The notes beneath the pieces are model-generated. The model worked only from the letters and a program-made list of their open reading frames with translations. It did not search any database and had not been told where the DNA came from. Made by a program: the position numbers and the translations under genes. From NCBI GenBank assembly GCA_944472135.2, contig OX235270.1, positions 136,229,632 to 136,293,631 of the forward strand: DNA of 64,000 nucleotides. Direction: 5' to 3'. This document shows positions 11,556 to 24,075 of the stretch, one piece after another. The stretch comes from Trichobilharzia regenti (Eukaryota > Platyhelminthes > Trematoda > Strigeidida > Schistosomatidae). Position 1 is the first letter of the stretch, and each line of letters begins with the position of its first letter.

Positions 11556-12184
11556 TAACTAACGGCTAGTAAGTTAGGCGAGGTTTTCAAGAATCTGTTG
11601 ACCGGGAATCTAACTTGGACCACTAAATTGGTTGGAGGGTTTCCACAATTGAACCACTGATGAACAGAGTGATTCTGGAGGCGGTAGGTTTTATTTATTT
11701 CGAGTAGCTTTCGCTTGGATGGCAAACGTTTTATGATCAATTTTATATAATATTGATCTAGACCGTAACAGCGAACTAGAAGAACAGTTTTTGGTAAAAC
11801 AATCTAGATGAATTTTTTTTCCTAGAAAATAAGGTTTCTTTCCTAACCAAGGCTAAGACAGTTTGCTAACTTCACGAAAGCTTCCCATTTAAATTAATGT
11901 AAAAGTGAATGGGAAACAGTACATATGTTACCATTATTCTCCAATATGAATATGAAGAAGCAGAAACTGAGTAGTAGTTCCTTGAGTTAGTGTGCGTCTT
12001 AACTTTTTTAAGTGGTTCCGGGATTTATTTATCTCAGGATTGAGTAATCAGCAAGTTTTTTTCCGTGAACTTGAGAAAAAGTGTCTAGAAAAGATGCACA
12101 TTTACCAGTGAAAACTGCTCATGCGAGATAGTGAGGAAGATTATTATTTTATCACCCACATGATTTAATTGAAGAAACTTTTTA

Positions 12185-12330
12185 ATATTTTCATGGAACT
12201 GGTTGGAGGGTTTCCTGATGAGCTGACATCAGTTATAGAACCATTGGAAAACCTGGGAGTACAGGCAGCTGTTTCATCCTAGTTTCGGGACTCTTCGTCA
12301 GTACGCATCCGTCACCAGGGTTCGAATCCA
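12185..12330 (-). repeat. HHR-SINE fragment
   Basis: This minus-strand copy covers the B box (GGATTCGAACCCTGG region, near 12318), the hammerhead-like motif at about 12258-12304 and the 3' tail (CTGATGTCAGCTCA). The core reads ACGAAGA where CUGANGA is needed, so it is probably inactive. It lies in the pitx intron near the homeodomain exon. Confidence 0.6.
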
Positions 12331-13068
12331 GGGTTGAGTAAGTCAAATACACAATATACTTTTACTTTTCTTCCTGAATAGCATATGTGTATGGTTTCAC
12401 TTAGGTTTCACTTTGTTGCTAGCAGATCAAATCTATATTGCAATATTACTTGTTTTGAATAATTATCTCTATTGCAGGTATGCATATCTATTATGCCATA
12501 TTTAAAATCAACCCGAACTGCTTGAATACTCCTAAAGTCTTTACTTATTTGATAACTAGTAAAATCTAGAGGTAATAAGAAATTAGAATTAGAAAATAGT
12601 ATGCACCTTTGATCTGTCGTGCTACTGAGTTTTTGATGCTTAGGCACATCAGTAATCAGTTGACCTAACTACGGTGAAAACCACCGAGATATTAATTAAA
12701 AAGACATTACTGTCAACGGAATACTGTCAAATGTAGAGTGGAAGACAGTGTCTACCTACTGCTTGTGTTAATTATCACTTGACAATAAGCAGTAGTTAAC
12801 ATCTTTCAGAAGTATCATTACACTGCTGAAAAACTTCAAGTATTCTACGCATTAATTATCTTAGAGAAAGAGGAAAGCTGATAATTCAGAGCACAGTCAC
12901 ACTAAATTATGTTATTTATCTAGAAGATGATCATGACTGTACTCCTGAATTTCTGGCTTCTTGGAAAAAGTCTGGAAAATTTAGTTCAACCTGACCCGAT
13001 CATTTTATACAAAATTTAAGTACTTTTTTAAATAAAATCTGTTGAAATTTTAAAGTACCTAGCAATTA

Positions 13069-14299
<1,231 letters not shown>

Positions 14300-14481
14300 T
14301 ACCTTACTAGTTTTCTCGCCGGTCCCAAGCCCAGGTAAAGAGGGAGGGTTGGGGCGTGGTGCTAGCAACTCCACCCCTGTAAAACAACCAAATCGCTACA
14401 GAAACTTCAACGAATAAATATATTAAAAATTCTAAAAACATAAGCAATAGCCTTACTTTTCGCTGGAATCGGGGAAGTGAA

Positions 14482-15714
14482 ATGACGCAGGCTGGTGAAA
14501 GCCTTCGGGAAGCCAGTCAGCCGATGTGCCTTCTTTCGATGAAAGCAAAAGTAAGGATGGGTACCTGGAATGTTCGCACAATGTACGAAACTGGAAAGGC
14601 TGCCCAGATAGCCGCTGAAATGAGAAGGTACAGAATAGAAGTGTTGGGAATCTGCGAAAGCAGATGGAACGGAACTGGAAGGTGCCAACTACCTACTGGA
14701 GAGACAGTAATCTTTTCCGGCCACCCAGAGGACAACCACGAGCACACCGAGGGAGTGGCCATCATGATGTCACCAACAGCAGCCAAAGCTCTCATGCAGT
14801 GGGAACCAATCTCCTCCAGGATAATGACAGCCAGGTTCAACTCAAAAGGAAGGAAAGTTACAGTCATTCAATGTCAATGCTATGCGCCTACAAACGTCTC
14901 AGAACAAGAGAAGAAGGAGGCGTTCTACAGACAACTACAAGCAATAATGGACAACGTCCCAAATGGCGATATCAAAATCCTGATGGGCGACATGAATGCG
15001 AAGCTGGGAGGAGACAACACAGGAAGAGAACTCACCATGGGTCGTGAGGCCCTCGGTGAAATGAACGACAATGGTGAACTCTTCTCAGACTTCTGCGCCT
15101 TCAATGATTTGGTGATTGGCGGTAGTGTGTTCAAACACAAGGATATACACAAGACGACATGGATTTCACCAGATGGAAACACCAAGAATCAAATAGACTT
15201 CATCTCAATTTCAAGAAAGTGGAGACGGAGCCTACTGGACACAAGGTCAAGGAGAGGAGCAGATGTGGGTTCAGACCACTATCTAGTAGAAGGGACTTTC
15301 AAGGTGAAACTAAAAGCCTCGAGGATAGCTGGGGATAGGCCACAATGCAAGTTCAACACTCAATTACTGAAGGACACAACCACAAAAGACACCTTCACTG
15401 CAACTGTCAGAGCAAAGCAGGAAACACTACGCGACATCACTGAAGAATCATGCGTGGAAGAACATTGGAAGTCTCTGAAGGCGATTCTCAACGAAACGTG
15501 TTCAACGGTTCTAGGAAGAAAGAAGAGACAAGACAAGGAATGGCTCTCAACGGACACTTGGAAATTAATAGAAGAGAGGAGAATGGTGAAAGAGAAAATG
15601 ATTCAATGCAAGGACGGACAGGAGAAGGAGACGCTGAGCTCAACTTACACAGCACTGGACAAAGAAGTGAAGAAAGTGCTAGGAAGGACAAAAGACGATT
15701 CTACGACAATCTAG
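14482..15714 (+). CDS. RTE endonuclease domain and linker (5' part of a broken polyprotein)
   Basis: This 410-residue frame starts near the element's expected start. The APE-like endonuclease is recognisable: RMGTWNVRTMYETGK (about residue 31), EVLGICESRWNG, GVAIMMS, KILMGDMNAKLG (catalytic DxN context), QIDFISISRKW and SDHYLVEG (SDH signature). It would nick target DNA to prime reverse transcription. From about residue 395 the frame departs from the family sequence: the continuation (SARKDKRRFYDNLA) is in another frame from about 15670, so the stop at 15712 follows a frameshift and is not a natural end. The first codons (MTQAGESLRE) may be translated, or the start may be the internal Met near residue 25. 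Confidence 0.8.
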   Translation: MTQAGESLREASQPMCLLSMKAKVRMGTWNVRTMYETGKAAQIAAEMRRYRIEVLGICESRWNGTGRCQLPTGETVIFSGHPEDNHEHTEGVAIMMSPTAAKALMQWEPISSRIMTARFNSKGRKVTVIQCQCYAPTNVSEQEKKEAFYRQLQAIMDNVPNGDIKILMGDMNAKLGGDNTGRELTMGREALGEMNDNGELFSDFCAFNDLVIGGSVFKHKDIHKTTWISPDGNTKNQIDFISISRKWRRSLLDTRSRRGADVGSDHYLVEGTFKVKLKASRIAGDRPQCKFNTQLLKDTTTKDTFTATVRAKQETLRDITEESCVEEHWKSLKAILNETCSTVLGRKKRQDKEWLSTDTWKLIEERRMVKEKMIQCKDGQEKETLSSTYTALDKEVKKVLGRTKDDSTTI

Positions 15715-17551
15715 CTACTGAAGCTGAAAAGGCAGCAGGCAAAAGGGACCTGAGGACACTATATCAGATAACCAAATCTCTATCCGGGAAGAGACCAACA
15801 CAAGCGAAACCTATAAAAGACAGCCAAGGGAACCCAATTACCAAGGAAGAAAAACAGATTAAACAATGGGCGGATCACTTCAAAGGACTCTTGAACCGAC
15901 CATCACCTGCAACCCGTCCAGAAATACCAACAACAGCGCGCACACAACTGCAAGTTGACACCAATCCTCCAACGAGAGCTGAAGTCTTGAACGCAATCAA
16001 GCTTCTGAAAGCTGGAAAAGCAGCCGGACCAGATGGAATACCCCCTGAAGCACTGAAAGCAGACCCAGAGACGACAGCAGACATGCTGACTCCATTATTG
16101 CAAAAGGTCTGGAAGGAGGGAAAGGTGCCTACTGACTGGAGGAAAGGTTACCTCGTGAAACTACCAAAGAAGGGCGACTTAGGCCCACTCTGCAAGAACT
16201 GGCGAGGAATCATGCTCCTATCGACGCCAAGTAAAATCCTGAGTCGCATCATCCTGGAGAGATTAAAGGACGCACTGGAGACAGAACAACCTGGATTCAG
16301 GAAAGGCAAATCATGTACTGACCAAATTGCAACTCTACGCATCATCATCACAGAACAAAGCATGGAATGGCAATCAAACCTCTACCTCAACTTTATAGAC
16401 TTTGAGAAGGCCTTCGACAGCGTAGCGTTGGCCGCGAAGTAATTTGGAAATTACTCGAGTACTACGGCGTACCCCAAATATTCATCAACCTTATTCAACA
16501 GCTGTACGACAACGGCACATGTCAAGTGATCCACAACGGAAAACTCAGCGAGGCGTTTGGAGTAAACACAGGAGTCAGACAAGGGTGCTTATTATCACCA
16601 ATGATATTCCTAATTGTGGTGGACTGACTGGATTATGCGTCAGACAGTGGGAAACGAGAAGACAGGGATATCCTGGACCGACGTGAAGAACCTAGAAGAC
16701 CTGGATTTTGCGCGTGGATGATTTATGTTTGATGTCACACACAAATCGAAGACTTACAAGCGAAAACCGACAAACTGGTCGAAGAAGCAGCAGTGAAGAC
16801 AGGACTCCAGGTGAACATAGACAAGACGGAGGTTATGGAAATAACCAACCAACCAACCAAACAACAACAACAACAACAGCAACATTCAGCGCCAATCACC
16901 ATCAACGGGAGGGATTTGAAAGAGGTTACTTCATTCACTCACTTATCTAGGGAGCATTGTCTCAACTACAGCAGTCGGAACGGACGAGGATGTCAAATCG
17001 AGCGGGAATCGGGAAGGCGAGAAACACATTCATCAGCCTGAAATCAATCTGGAAATCTTCGTCACTCAGCAGCATCAACAACAAAATTCGGTCGGATTTT
17101 CAATACAAACGTCAAGTCAGTCAGTTCTTCTATACGGATCAGAAACTTGGCGGGTCACAAAGAATATTTCCAAAAGGCTGCAGACCTTTATTAACAACTG
17201 TCTTCGCTCAATACTGAAGATCAGATGGCCGGAAAGAATCACCAACAAGGAATTATGGGAACAAACAAAGCAAGAACCAATCGCCCAACAAATATGCAGG
17301 AGAAAGTGGAGATGGATCGGACACTCGCTGAGGAGACCGCTGGGTGACATCGCATGTCAGGCCCTCGAGTGGAACCCGAAAGGGAAGCGGCGTGTGGGAC
17401 GTCCAAGGGTGACATGGAGGAGATCGTGTGAAGAGGAGTTGAAAGAATATGGATTAACATGGATGCAGGGGAAAAGTATAGCAGAAGACAGAAGAAAATG
17501 GAGACGTGCAGTTGAAGCCCTATGTTCCACTAGGAACCCAAGGGAGCAATA
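15670..17551 (+). pseudogene. RTE reverse transcriptase and C-terminal domain, multiply frameshifted
   Basis: The fingers/palm region is open to 16442 (GPDGIPPEALK, NWRGIMLLSTPSKILSRII, EQPGFRKGKSCTDQIATLR, FIDFEKAFDSV, which holds the first catalytic Asp). It then shifts frame at about 16425. GVRQGCLLSPMIF follows near 16570, then a TGA within VVD*L at about 16625. The FADD catalytic box at about 16708-16725 is split by a further shift. A CAA run at about 16858-16880 encodes polyglutamine. The C-terminal region (LLYGSETW-like, KWRWIGHSLRRP, WRRAVEALCSTRNPREQ) ends near 17550. The reverse transcriptase is disabled. Confidence 0.82.
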
Positions 17552-17570
17552 ATAATATTATAAAAATTTG

Positions 17571-17732
17571 GATTACATCTGGAAACTGCACAGTATTTTC
17601 GGTACAAGTATGGAATTTTCAAATTTTGCAGGCCGACCATTGATATCAGGTGTGTGTGTAGGGAGGGGATCGGACGTCGGACCATGTGCATGGTCGGTGT
17701 GAGTTCTAACCGCCGTGCCACCGACGCGCAGC
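17571..17732 (-). mobile_element. SINE-C (tRNA-like head, CR1-type tail)
   Basis: The minus-strand copy starts with GTCGGTGGCACGGCGGTTAG (A box), then CCATGCACATGGTCCGACG (degraded B box), ACACCTGATATCAATGGTCG, and a tail TTGAAAATTCCATACTTGTA. It sits directly behind the RTE tail and probably inserted into or next to it. A weaker copy than those at 22.4, 24.8 and 27.1 kb. Confidence 0.75.
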
Positions 17733-18317
17733 ACTTTTAATAGACATAAATAGAATATTTTTCCTCTTGACCTCAAAATATCATTCTTTCTTCAGACACG
17801 GAATATAAGTGTAGTGAATAGGGTGAAGATAAGAGTAAGTACAAGGTGTTTTCGCGCATAGTGTATCAAGCCCCACAACATATATTTTATCTGTGTAAAA
17901 AGTCGATGAAACATCTTTAAAATGCGACAAACGTAACAGCTAATATGACTACAGAATCCCTCTAAGCACTTAATATACAAAATCATAAAAGATTAACTAT
18001 TTGATGAAATTCAAATCAAAACAAGTGATTCAGCGAAGAGACTCTTTTCAACGAATTTATCATCAAGCTGTACAGTCGTATATATATGGTTTTTAAGAAG
18101 TTATATCCAGTGAGGGAATTGAATTTTATATGCCCACCTAATTAATATGGATTTTATGTATACCACTCATTGTAAAATTCTGTTGAACAAAATTAGATAG
18201 TATATCTAGGTTGATAATAAGTGTAAATTTACTACAGCCGAAGTGGCTAAAATTATTCCCATCTATTCTGTACAAATATATAGTACTCAACAATACGCTT
18301 AGTTAGACACCATTACA

Positions 18318-18470
18318 CTAAACGATACGAAATGGAACGTTCAAATATATATAGTATTCTGTTGTTAATGCAGTATTGAACTGTGGGAATATGTGAGAAT
18401 AACATTCCTTTGGTACACATTGTCTGTATCACATCACCACAAAGTTATTCTGCTGTGTAAATGTAACTTG
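18318..18470. repeat. Unclassified dispersed repeat (copy 1)
   Basis: Similar to 38020-38215. Shared landmarks are ACATTAAACGA/ACACTAAACGAT, GAACGTTCAAATA/GAATGTTCAAATA, CAGTATTGAAC, ATATTCCTCTGGAAC/ACATTCCTTTGGTAC and CCATTGTCTATATCACA/ACATTGTCTGTATCACA. Gaps separate the blocks. No coding potential was seen and the class is unknown. Confidence 0.55.
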
Positions 18471-19249
18471 TCTTAGTGTACTAGCAAGTAGTAAGTCATA
18501 CAGTGATCGAGTGAACATCTTGTGTTAAAATCCTTTTGATTTAGCAAACATTAACCTGTAAACCAATGTGAGTTGTTTCTCTTTAGCTAACGTAAGGCTA
18601 TTCCTGACCTTTACACAAGATTGTTTTACTACAGAATGAATAACTTTTTAAAACAATTTTCAACCATAGAAGAATTTTCCTGACAATCACATAAGTTGAT
18701 TATGAAGAAAAGATTAAATATTGTTTTGTTACGGTAAAGAAACGCAAACACATGTCTCATCGAAATACATTTTGAAATGAATCCTAAGCATAATTTCATT
18801 AGAAGTTTACCACGCGGTCGTTTGTCTCGTATTGATTTATTATTTCACTGCATTTGTAGTACAGTTACTGATCTGATTTAGGGCTTTTTATGGTTTCATT
18901 GATTACGAAGTAGGGTTTATTATGAATCCAGCTGTCAAATACATTTTGGTTTTCATTAGCTGTCGAACTTACGGGAATACAGTTTTCACTTACTGTTTTT
19001 ATTGGGAAAAAAAGAACCAGCAGCATACCATCTGTGTCACCGATAGAAAAAATTCAAGAATAGCGGTATCCAACCAACTTCAAGGGGAACAGTAAGATGG
19101 AAAAGATAGGACAGTTTGTTGTCTGACATATAGGCTAAAAAATTTTCTGATTTGCGTTAAAGAGACTAATAAAAGTAAGTTATAACGTTAGAATCAAGAC
19201 TAGGAATTTTTACCCTTTATTAACTGTTTAGGTTTGAATAGTGGTTTCT

Positions 19250-19900
19250 GTTTTGCATCTGGGTTGTCAGCCCCATAAACGACCTTGTACAGCCGAGAGT
19301 GGATAGACCTCACTTATCCTCTCGAAATACTCCTCATGTAGCCACGAGTTCATAACCTTGAACAAGTAAGTCCTATTCACTGCCTTAAGGCGGCGGGGTG
19401 TCCTTTACAAAGTAAAAGGATGAATGTGAAAGTCTGGCGCTTAAAAACGAACTGGTTAACATGCTAGTAAACGTAGGAGAGCTGGAAAATCCTGATTCCA
19501 AACCCATATTGTACATGGACTCCAGAATCCAGACGGGTTTAATTGCTTATGAACCTGTTTTGGTCCATGACAACCGTGGGAATACAACTTCTGGCGTTGG
19601 ACCACTGACTTGCGAGTCAAACTTCAAATCAGAGTCTCGGGGGATGATTCCTATCTCCGCCTGAACATCCGGGAAGTGTCCCAGCCCTCTCAGTAACTGT
19701 GGGATTTTGTGTGGCGTATCTCTTGGTGTCCATAATTTACCAATTTTGTGTTTTAATAAATAATAAATATGGCCTGTCTTTGGATTTGAATCCAAACACC
19801 TGGCAGTATCAGTATAATAGCGGGATGCCTAGTGATGCTGATTGGCCTTAAAAGCTATTCTCAAGCAGCTACACCTTTCATACTTATGAGATATCAGGAT
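19250..19900. other. Unassigned higher-GC block
   Basis: This block is visibly richer in G and C than its surroundings and less interrupted by A/T runs. It contains two antiparallel ORFs (19461-19664 plus, 67 codons; 19547-19795 minus, 82 codons) with no recognised motif, and a palindromic GGATTTGAATCC near 19782. A piece of an unrecognised LTR or other repeat is more likely than a gene. Confidence 0.3.
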
Positions 19901-21339
19901 TGTGTTTACGCTTTCACTATAGGGGGTGATGTCTTAAGTACCCCAAATAAATAACCAACGGGGTGTTATTTTTATCGCCATGTGGTTTTTCTCTAATCAG
20001 GTATGCATATTAGAGCTTGTTGTAGGTAATACTAAGGTTGTTCTTACTTGACCTTTAATTAGTAGCCAACAGATCCCAGAGATAAGAAGCTAATAAGATT
20101 ATGACAGCCGATTAGTATTGTTAACCTTCACACAACAAATATCTCTTGAGTCCCAATATACCTATTCATTGAGTCACCTTCTGGGAAACATTGCAAGAAG
20201 TGATGTATGACAGCTCATTCTTTGTTGTGATAACGAGTTAACTGGTTTTCAGTTATTCGGTAATTGTTGTAGTTTAGTGTTATGAAATATCTTGAAAAAA
20301 ACGCATTAATGGTGTATCGAAAGACAATAATAGCTTACTTGTTTAATCGTCTGAATACAGAGGTTGAGAAGTGACATATATCTTAATATATTTACGCATA
20401 ATATGGATAGTCATTCACTAAGTGAAAACTCTTAACAGCAGAACTCTATATTATCTCTGTTATCATTATTATTACATGTATGAAAATATATTTATCCTCG
20501 TGTTGATTAGAAATGTTTCCTGAACTACTTACAGACAAAGGAGAAGACAGATGACAAGGATAAAATATATCCGATATTAGTGACCTAATCCTTTACATAT
20601 ATAATTTCTGAACATGTCATTATGATGAATCAAATAGCCAAACACACTATAAGTATAAAGGGATTACAGTGAAGATTTTAAAAATTATAAGGACAGTAAC
20701 ACAGCAACTTGGAATTACTGATTATCATTACTTAAGTGTAAATCGAAATAAGATTACTTAGACATAATTACACTTACCAATAAATCTTCTGTGGAATTAG
20801 TTGCTTTTTCTTGTTACTCCTAGTCTTGCCTCTTTCAAGTATTTGTTTGCTAATAATTAAGCAGGATAAATGAAAATCCTTTAGTCTTCACGATTGTTTT
20901 TTTTTCTTCTTCCTTTTGAATTGAAGATTGATAACAGGTGCCCAAGATCAGAAATAGCAAATGAATAGGAGAGAAAGAGAAGGATGATATGAGTATGTGT
21001 GTGAGTGATCTCAAAAAAGAAGCTTAATTCATGTAAAGCCTTTGTGAATATGTCAAGAAAAAAAAGCTGTATGAGTTAAAGTTCTAATAAATCTGCTGCG
21101 TTTTGATGACACTATGATTTGATTTTTGTAAATCCTTGGATTTTATGTCGGCTTAATTGGACTAGTGATCAGAAATCAAACTAATCGTACAATGTATTGG
21201 TATATGTATGTCAACTTCTAAGCCTGTACTTAACAGACAATGGATTCTGAGGATTGAAGTAATTTAATCCAAATTTAAGTCGAAAAATCTCGCTTATGAC
21301 TGGGTTTTAGAATTTAGGTGTCTGTTTGACGCTCCATCT

Positions 21340-21490
21340 TTCTTTCGCTATCTCTCTCTCTCTCTCGTTCTTTCGAATCCTTTAATACCCTTCATCTTTC
21401 CTTTTTTCCTTTCTTACATACATCACTTTTCTTTTGGCTTTGCTCCCTCCCTCCCTCCCTCCCTTCTCCCCTTTTCTTCATTTTACAAGT
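21340..21490 (+). repeat. Pyrimidine-rich tract with (TC)n and (CCCT)n runs
   Basis: About 150 bp almost purely pyrimidine on the plus strand, with (TC)n at about 21350-21365 and (CCCT)n at about 21447-21466. Such tracts can form triplex structures; no function is inferred. Confidence 0.7.
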
Positions 21491-22358
21491 ATAACAGTTG
21501 GAAATTTTTTTTTAAATTCATTACAATTAGAGTGTATAGCAAATGGTAGGTAAGGCATATCTCGTATTAAGTTGTCGTGTGCTTACCACCTAAACGCCTA
21601 TTTCTTAAGCCAGTCAGCTTCAGTAAATCCTTTAAACCACTAAGCTTTAAGAATTTTGATTTAGAAGGAAAAAGAATAATACTGAGAAACACGAAATTTC
21701 GATTATCAGACGTTCCCCTTAAAGGGAAATACAGCTGAATGCTTATCATATTTAACATACACACATATACAAGCATACACAGAGATGTTTGTTGATGAAC
21801 CTCTTATACTGTATGAAGAGAGAAATTTTAGGCAAAAAAAAAATCACGTTAGAGATTCTGGGATAGACAATATCTGATTTTATTAAGCGTTATCCAATCA
21901 AATGTTGAATAAATGTAATAAAATTAAAAGGGTGAGAAAAACTGATTTTCCTCTACTCTTTAAAAATTAATTCAAATTTTGATGAAAAACAATCATTCCT
22001 ATTTTTCAAAGAAGAGCACATACTAAAATCGAATAACTGACAAACAGTCAAAGGGTAAAATTTCCACTGAATGAAAAAATGCAACATTGTTAGCCAATAA
22101 CATTGAGACACTTTCAGTCTGAATTTATTACACGAAAGATTGTCTTTTATTATGAAAAAACTTAAAGCATTATTGTTGCATATTATTTAATCGGTACTTA
22201 AGAATAAACAAGACTTCCTGCCGATTACCTCTAACCGTCTGATAACAACAATTCATAGTACACCGTGATTGCGAGCCACCTAGCATGGTGGCCACATGGC
22301 AAACTTGACTTCACCAAGCAAAGAACTAGATGACGCTTGACACTAGTTACTAACTAGT

Positions 22359-22545
22359 GTCGGTGGCACAGTGGTTAGGAGTCTCGCCGACCATGCACAT
22401 GGTCCGGGGTTCCAGCCCACGCCGACGCACACCTGATATCTATGGTCGGCCTGCGAAATTTGGGCCACCGATATCCACACTGAAAATTTCATACCTGTAC
22501 CAAAAGTACGGTGTGGAATCAAGCTGTAATAAAAAAAATCAAAAT
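22359..22545 (+). mobile_element. SINE-C (tRNA-like head, CR1-type tail)
   Basis: The A box (GTCGGTGGCACAGTGGTTAG) is followed by ACCATGCACATGGTCCGGGG and TTCCAGCCC (B-box region), ACACCTGATATC, then a tail: CACTGAAAATTTCATACCTG, TACCAAAAGTACGG and GTGGAATCAAGCTGTAATAA, ending in A-rich sequence. The tail closely follows the CR1 3' end at 44683-44745. The ORF across it (64 codons) is a by-product of the repeat. Confidence 0.85.
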
Positions 22546-22939
22546 ATATAGTTTAGCGGTTAGGGGTAGTGATGTGTAGTGAACTACTCCGATGGTAGTC
22601 ACATGATTTTTATTCGAGATCCTGGCCTCATGCCTACAAAGCTGATACTCGTCTGTTCGACATAATAATAATAAATTTTTGATGCAGTATGGGATTCTTG
22701 TATTTAGTACAATGTTAAGTGTATAATATTACGCACTAATACCAGTATATACTTTACACTACATATGTCTTAAGAAGCAATTGGTCAGATACATCCTTGT
22801 GAGTGAATTAGGACCATAATTTCTTACTAGAAATGTCGTGCCATCATCCACCAGAATATCGCATTACTACAAAGGTTTCTTGTGTAATCAGTGCCAGTAT
22901 TTACTACGACTTTACCTTCTGCAATGTTAAGTTTGAGGA

Positions 22940-23118
22940 CGGAGGGTTCGATTCCCGGCCGACTCACTCCTTTACCTCTCTAAGCCAAAAATAATGCTGG
23001 TAAAGAGGAAAGGTTGGGCATGAAGCTAGCAACCCCATCCTGTAAAAGAAACATTGCTACAGAAACTTTAAGCCACTAGCCTGAAGCCCTATGTTCCACT
23101 GGGAACGTGAAGGAAAAA
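22940..23118 (+). mobile_element. SINE-R, 5'-truncated
   Basis: It begins inside the B box (GGGTTCGATTCCCGG), continues with the same body as the copy at 10181-10408 (CTCCTTTACCTCTCTAAGCC, GGTAAAGAGGAAAGGTTGGG, CTAGCAACCCCATCCTGTAA) and ends with GAAGCCCTATGTTCCACTGG plus an A-rich tail. It is truncated in the head, as expected for incomplete reverse transcription. Confidence 0.82.
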
Positions 23119-23119
23119 A

Positions 23120-23530
23120 ATGTTAAGTTTTAGGACCTAATGGCAATCAAGACTTTGTAACAAGTATTGTTGAGTTTTTCAGGCAAAGGTTGCAGTTAAT
23201 AACAAAGACTGATGGAACCCCTTTACAAAATCATTCGTTTAATTTTAGCCGTTGATAGAATAAAATTGTACCACAACTCATCGTCACTTTATTTCTCCAA
23301 TAGTCTGACCCAAGTTACGTCTAAAATCTAGAAATTCCTGAGCAATTTAGAATGAGATTCTTTGTTGTAGGAGAGTTACTTGTGAAGAGTTTGTAAATGC
23401 AACAAATTACACCATCATACATCTCTCAGTTGTTAAAATTAAATTCCATTTACATTTATACATTACCCCCTTCCTTTCTCAGTCCCGTTGAGGAGGTAGG
23501 CTAGTGCGCTACCCCTAGTTCTTGTGGTTA

Positions 23531-23563
<33 letters not shown>

Positions 23564-24002
23564 TGTGGGAATCACCAATCCCATTCCATCTTGATAATTC
23601 TTCATCAATAATTGGAATGTTCTTGATAACTCTTTATATTTATCTAAGTGATCTGGCAGATATAGGATTATGTTATTTGAGAATTTGTAGACGTTATAAG
23701 TAACAGTAAGCGTTTAATTCACTTTTATCAACTGGTTGTCATATATGATTTACCAGTTGGTAGATCATATTCTTCTTCAGTGAATTAGAGGGGCTTAGAA
23801 ATAAAATTAATCATGTCTTCTAGAATTCTTATTTTAGAAGTTTGATTTGTCAGTTGTCAACCCTTGCCAATATCCAAATGACTTCATACGATCCATTACC
23901 TATATTCAATGTTTAGGATTCTATACAACTGGTTACTACAGAAAAGCCACGAAGACATTAATGAAAGCATCCTCTGTTTTTCACAAGAGCGTGGATTCGA
24001 TA
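23120..24002. other. Non-coding AT-rich stretch
   Basis: Apart from the TA microsatellite nothing is assignable. A short inverted motif (GATTTACCAGTTGGTAGATC, near 23750) is noted. Confidence 0.4.
23528..23564. repeat. (TA)n microsatellite
   Basis: Alternating TA for about 37 bp with one CA interruption. Confidence 0.9.
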
Positions 24003-24075
24003 TGAAGTAATCTTGAGGGTGGAGACAAGCAGTAGAATCTATGATGTGCATTTCGTCCAACTTGGGACTCGTCAA
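24003..24075 (-). repeat. Smα-type hammerhead remnant
   Basis: On the minus strand this reads TTGACGAGTCCCAAGTTGGA, then CGAAATGCACATCATAGATT, with the same order as the Smα hammerhead: CUGANGA, stem II GUCC/GGAC, GAAA, then the cleavage-site strand. C3 of the core is T, so cleavage is unlikely. The tRNA-like head is not recognisable upstream. Confidence 0.55.

Larger units (their letters stand above)
14300..17551 (+). mobile_element. RTE-clade LINE, near full length but frameshifted
   Basis: It has a 5' untranslated segment (14300-14480), then AP-endonuclease, reverse transcriptase and a C-terminal domain, and it ends at the family 3' signature (GCCCTATGTTCCACTAGGAA) and an AATAAT-type tail near 17545-17560. 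RTE elements encode one polyprotein with an N-terminal APE-like endonuclease and end in short tandem repeats instead of poly(A), as here. The overall style recalls the schistosome SR2-type RTE, but I have not compared it with a database. The coding region is spread over several frames with at least four breaks, so the copy is inactive. It provides the reference for the RTE fragments and the SINE-R tail elsewhere in the window. Confidence 0.88.
17735..22355. other. Long non-coding stretch; no gene supported
   Basis: AT-rich sequence with many stops in all frames. Exceptions listed separately are a dispersed repeat at 18318-18470, a higher-GC block at 19250-19900 and a pyrimidine tract at 21340-21490. 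The small ORFs here (at most 82 residues) show no recognisable domain. Confidence 0.5.

Noticed and set aside
16735..16938. Minus-strand ORF with a poly-cysteine run (also 28172-28363)
   Set aside because: It is the antisense of the CAA/CAG repeat in the RTE coding region.
22551..22680. Another tRNA-like SINE head (TTTAGCGGTTAGGGG, TATTCGAGATCC) following SINE-C
   Set aside because: The boxes are weak and no matching body or second copy is seen in the window.
23528..23564. AT repeats as origins or regulatory elements
   Set aside because: They are simple microsatellites common in this genome; nothing ties them to a function.
24020..24070. Active hammerhead ribozyme at 24.0 kb
   Set aside because: C3 of the catalytic core is replaced by T and the SINE head is missing, so it is kept only as a remnant.
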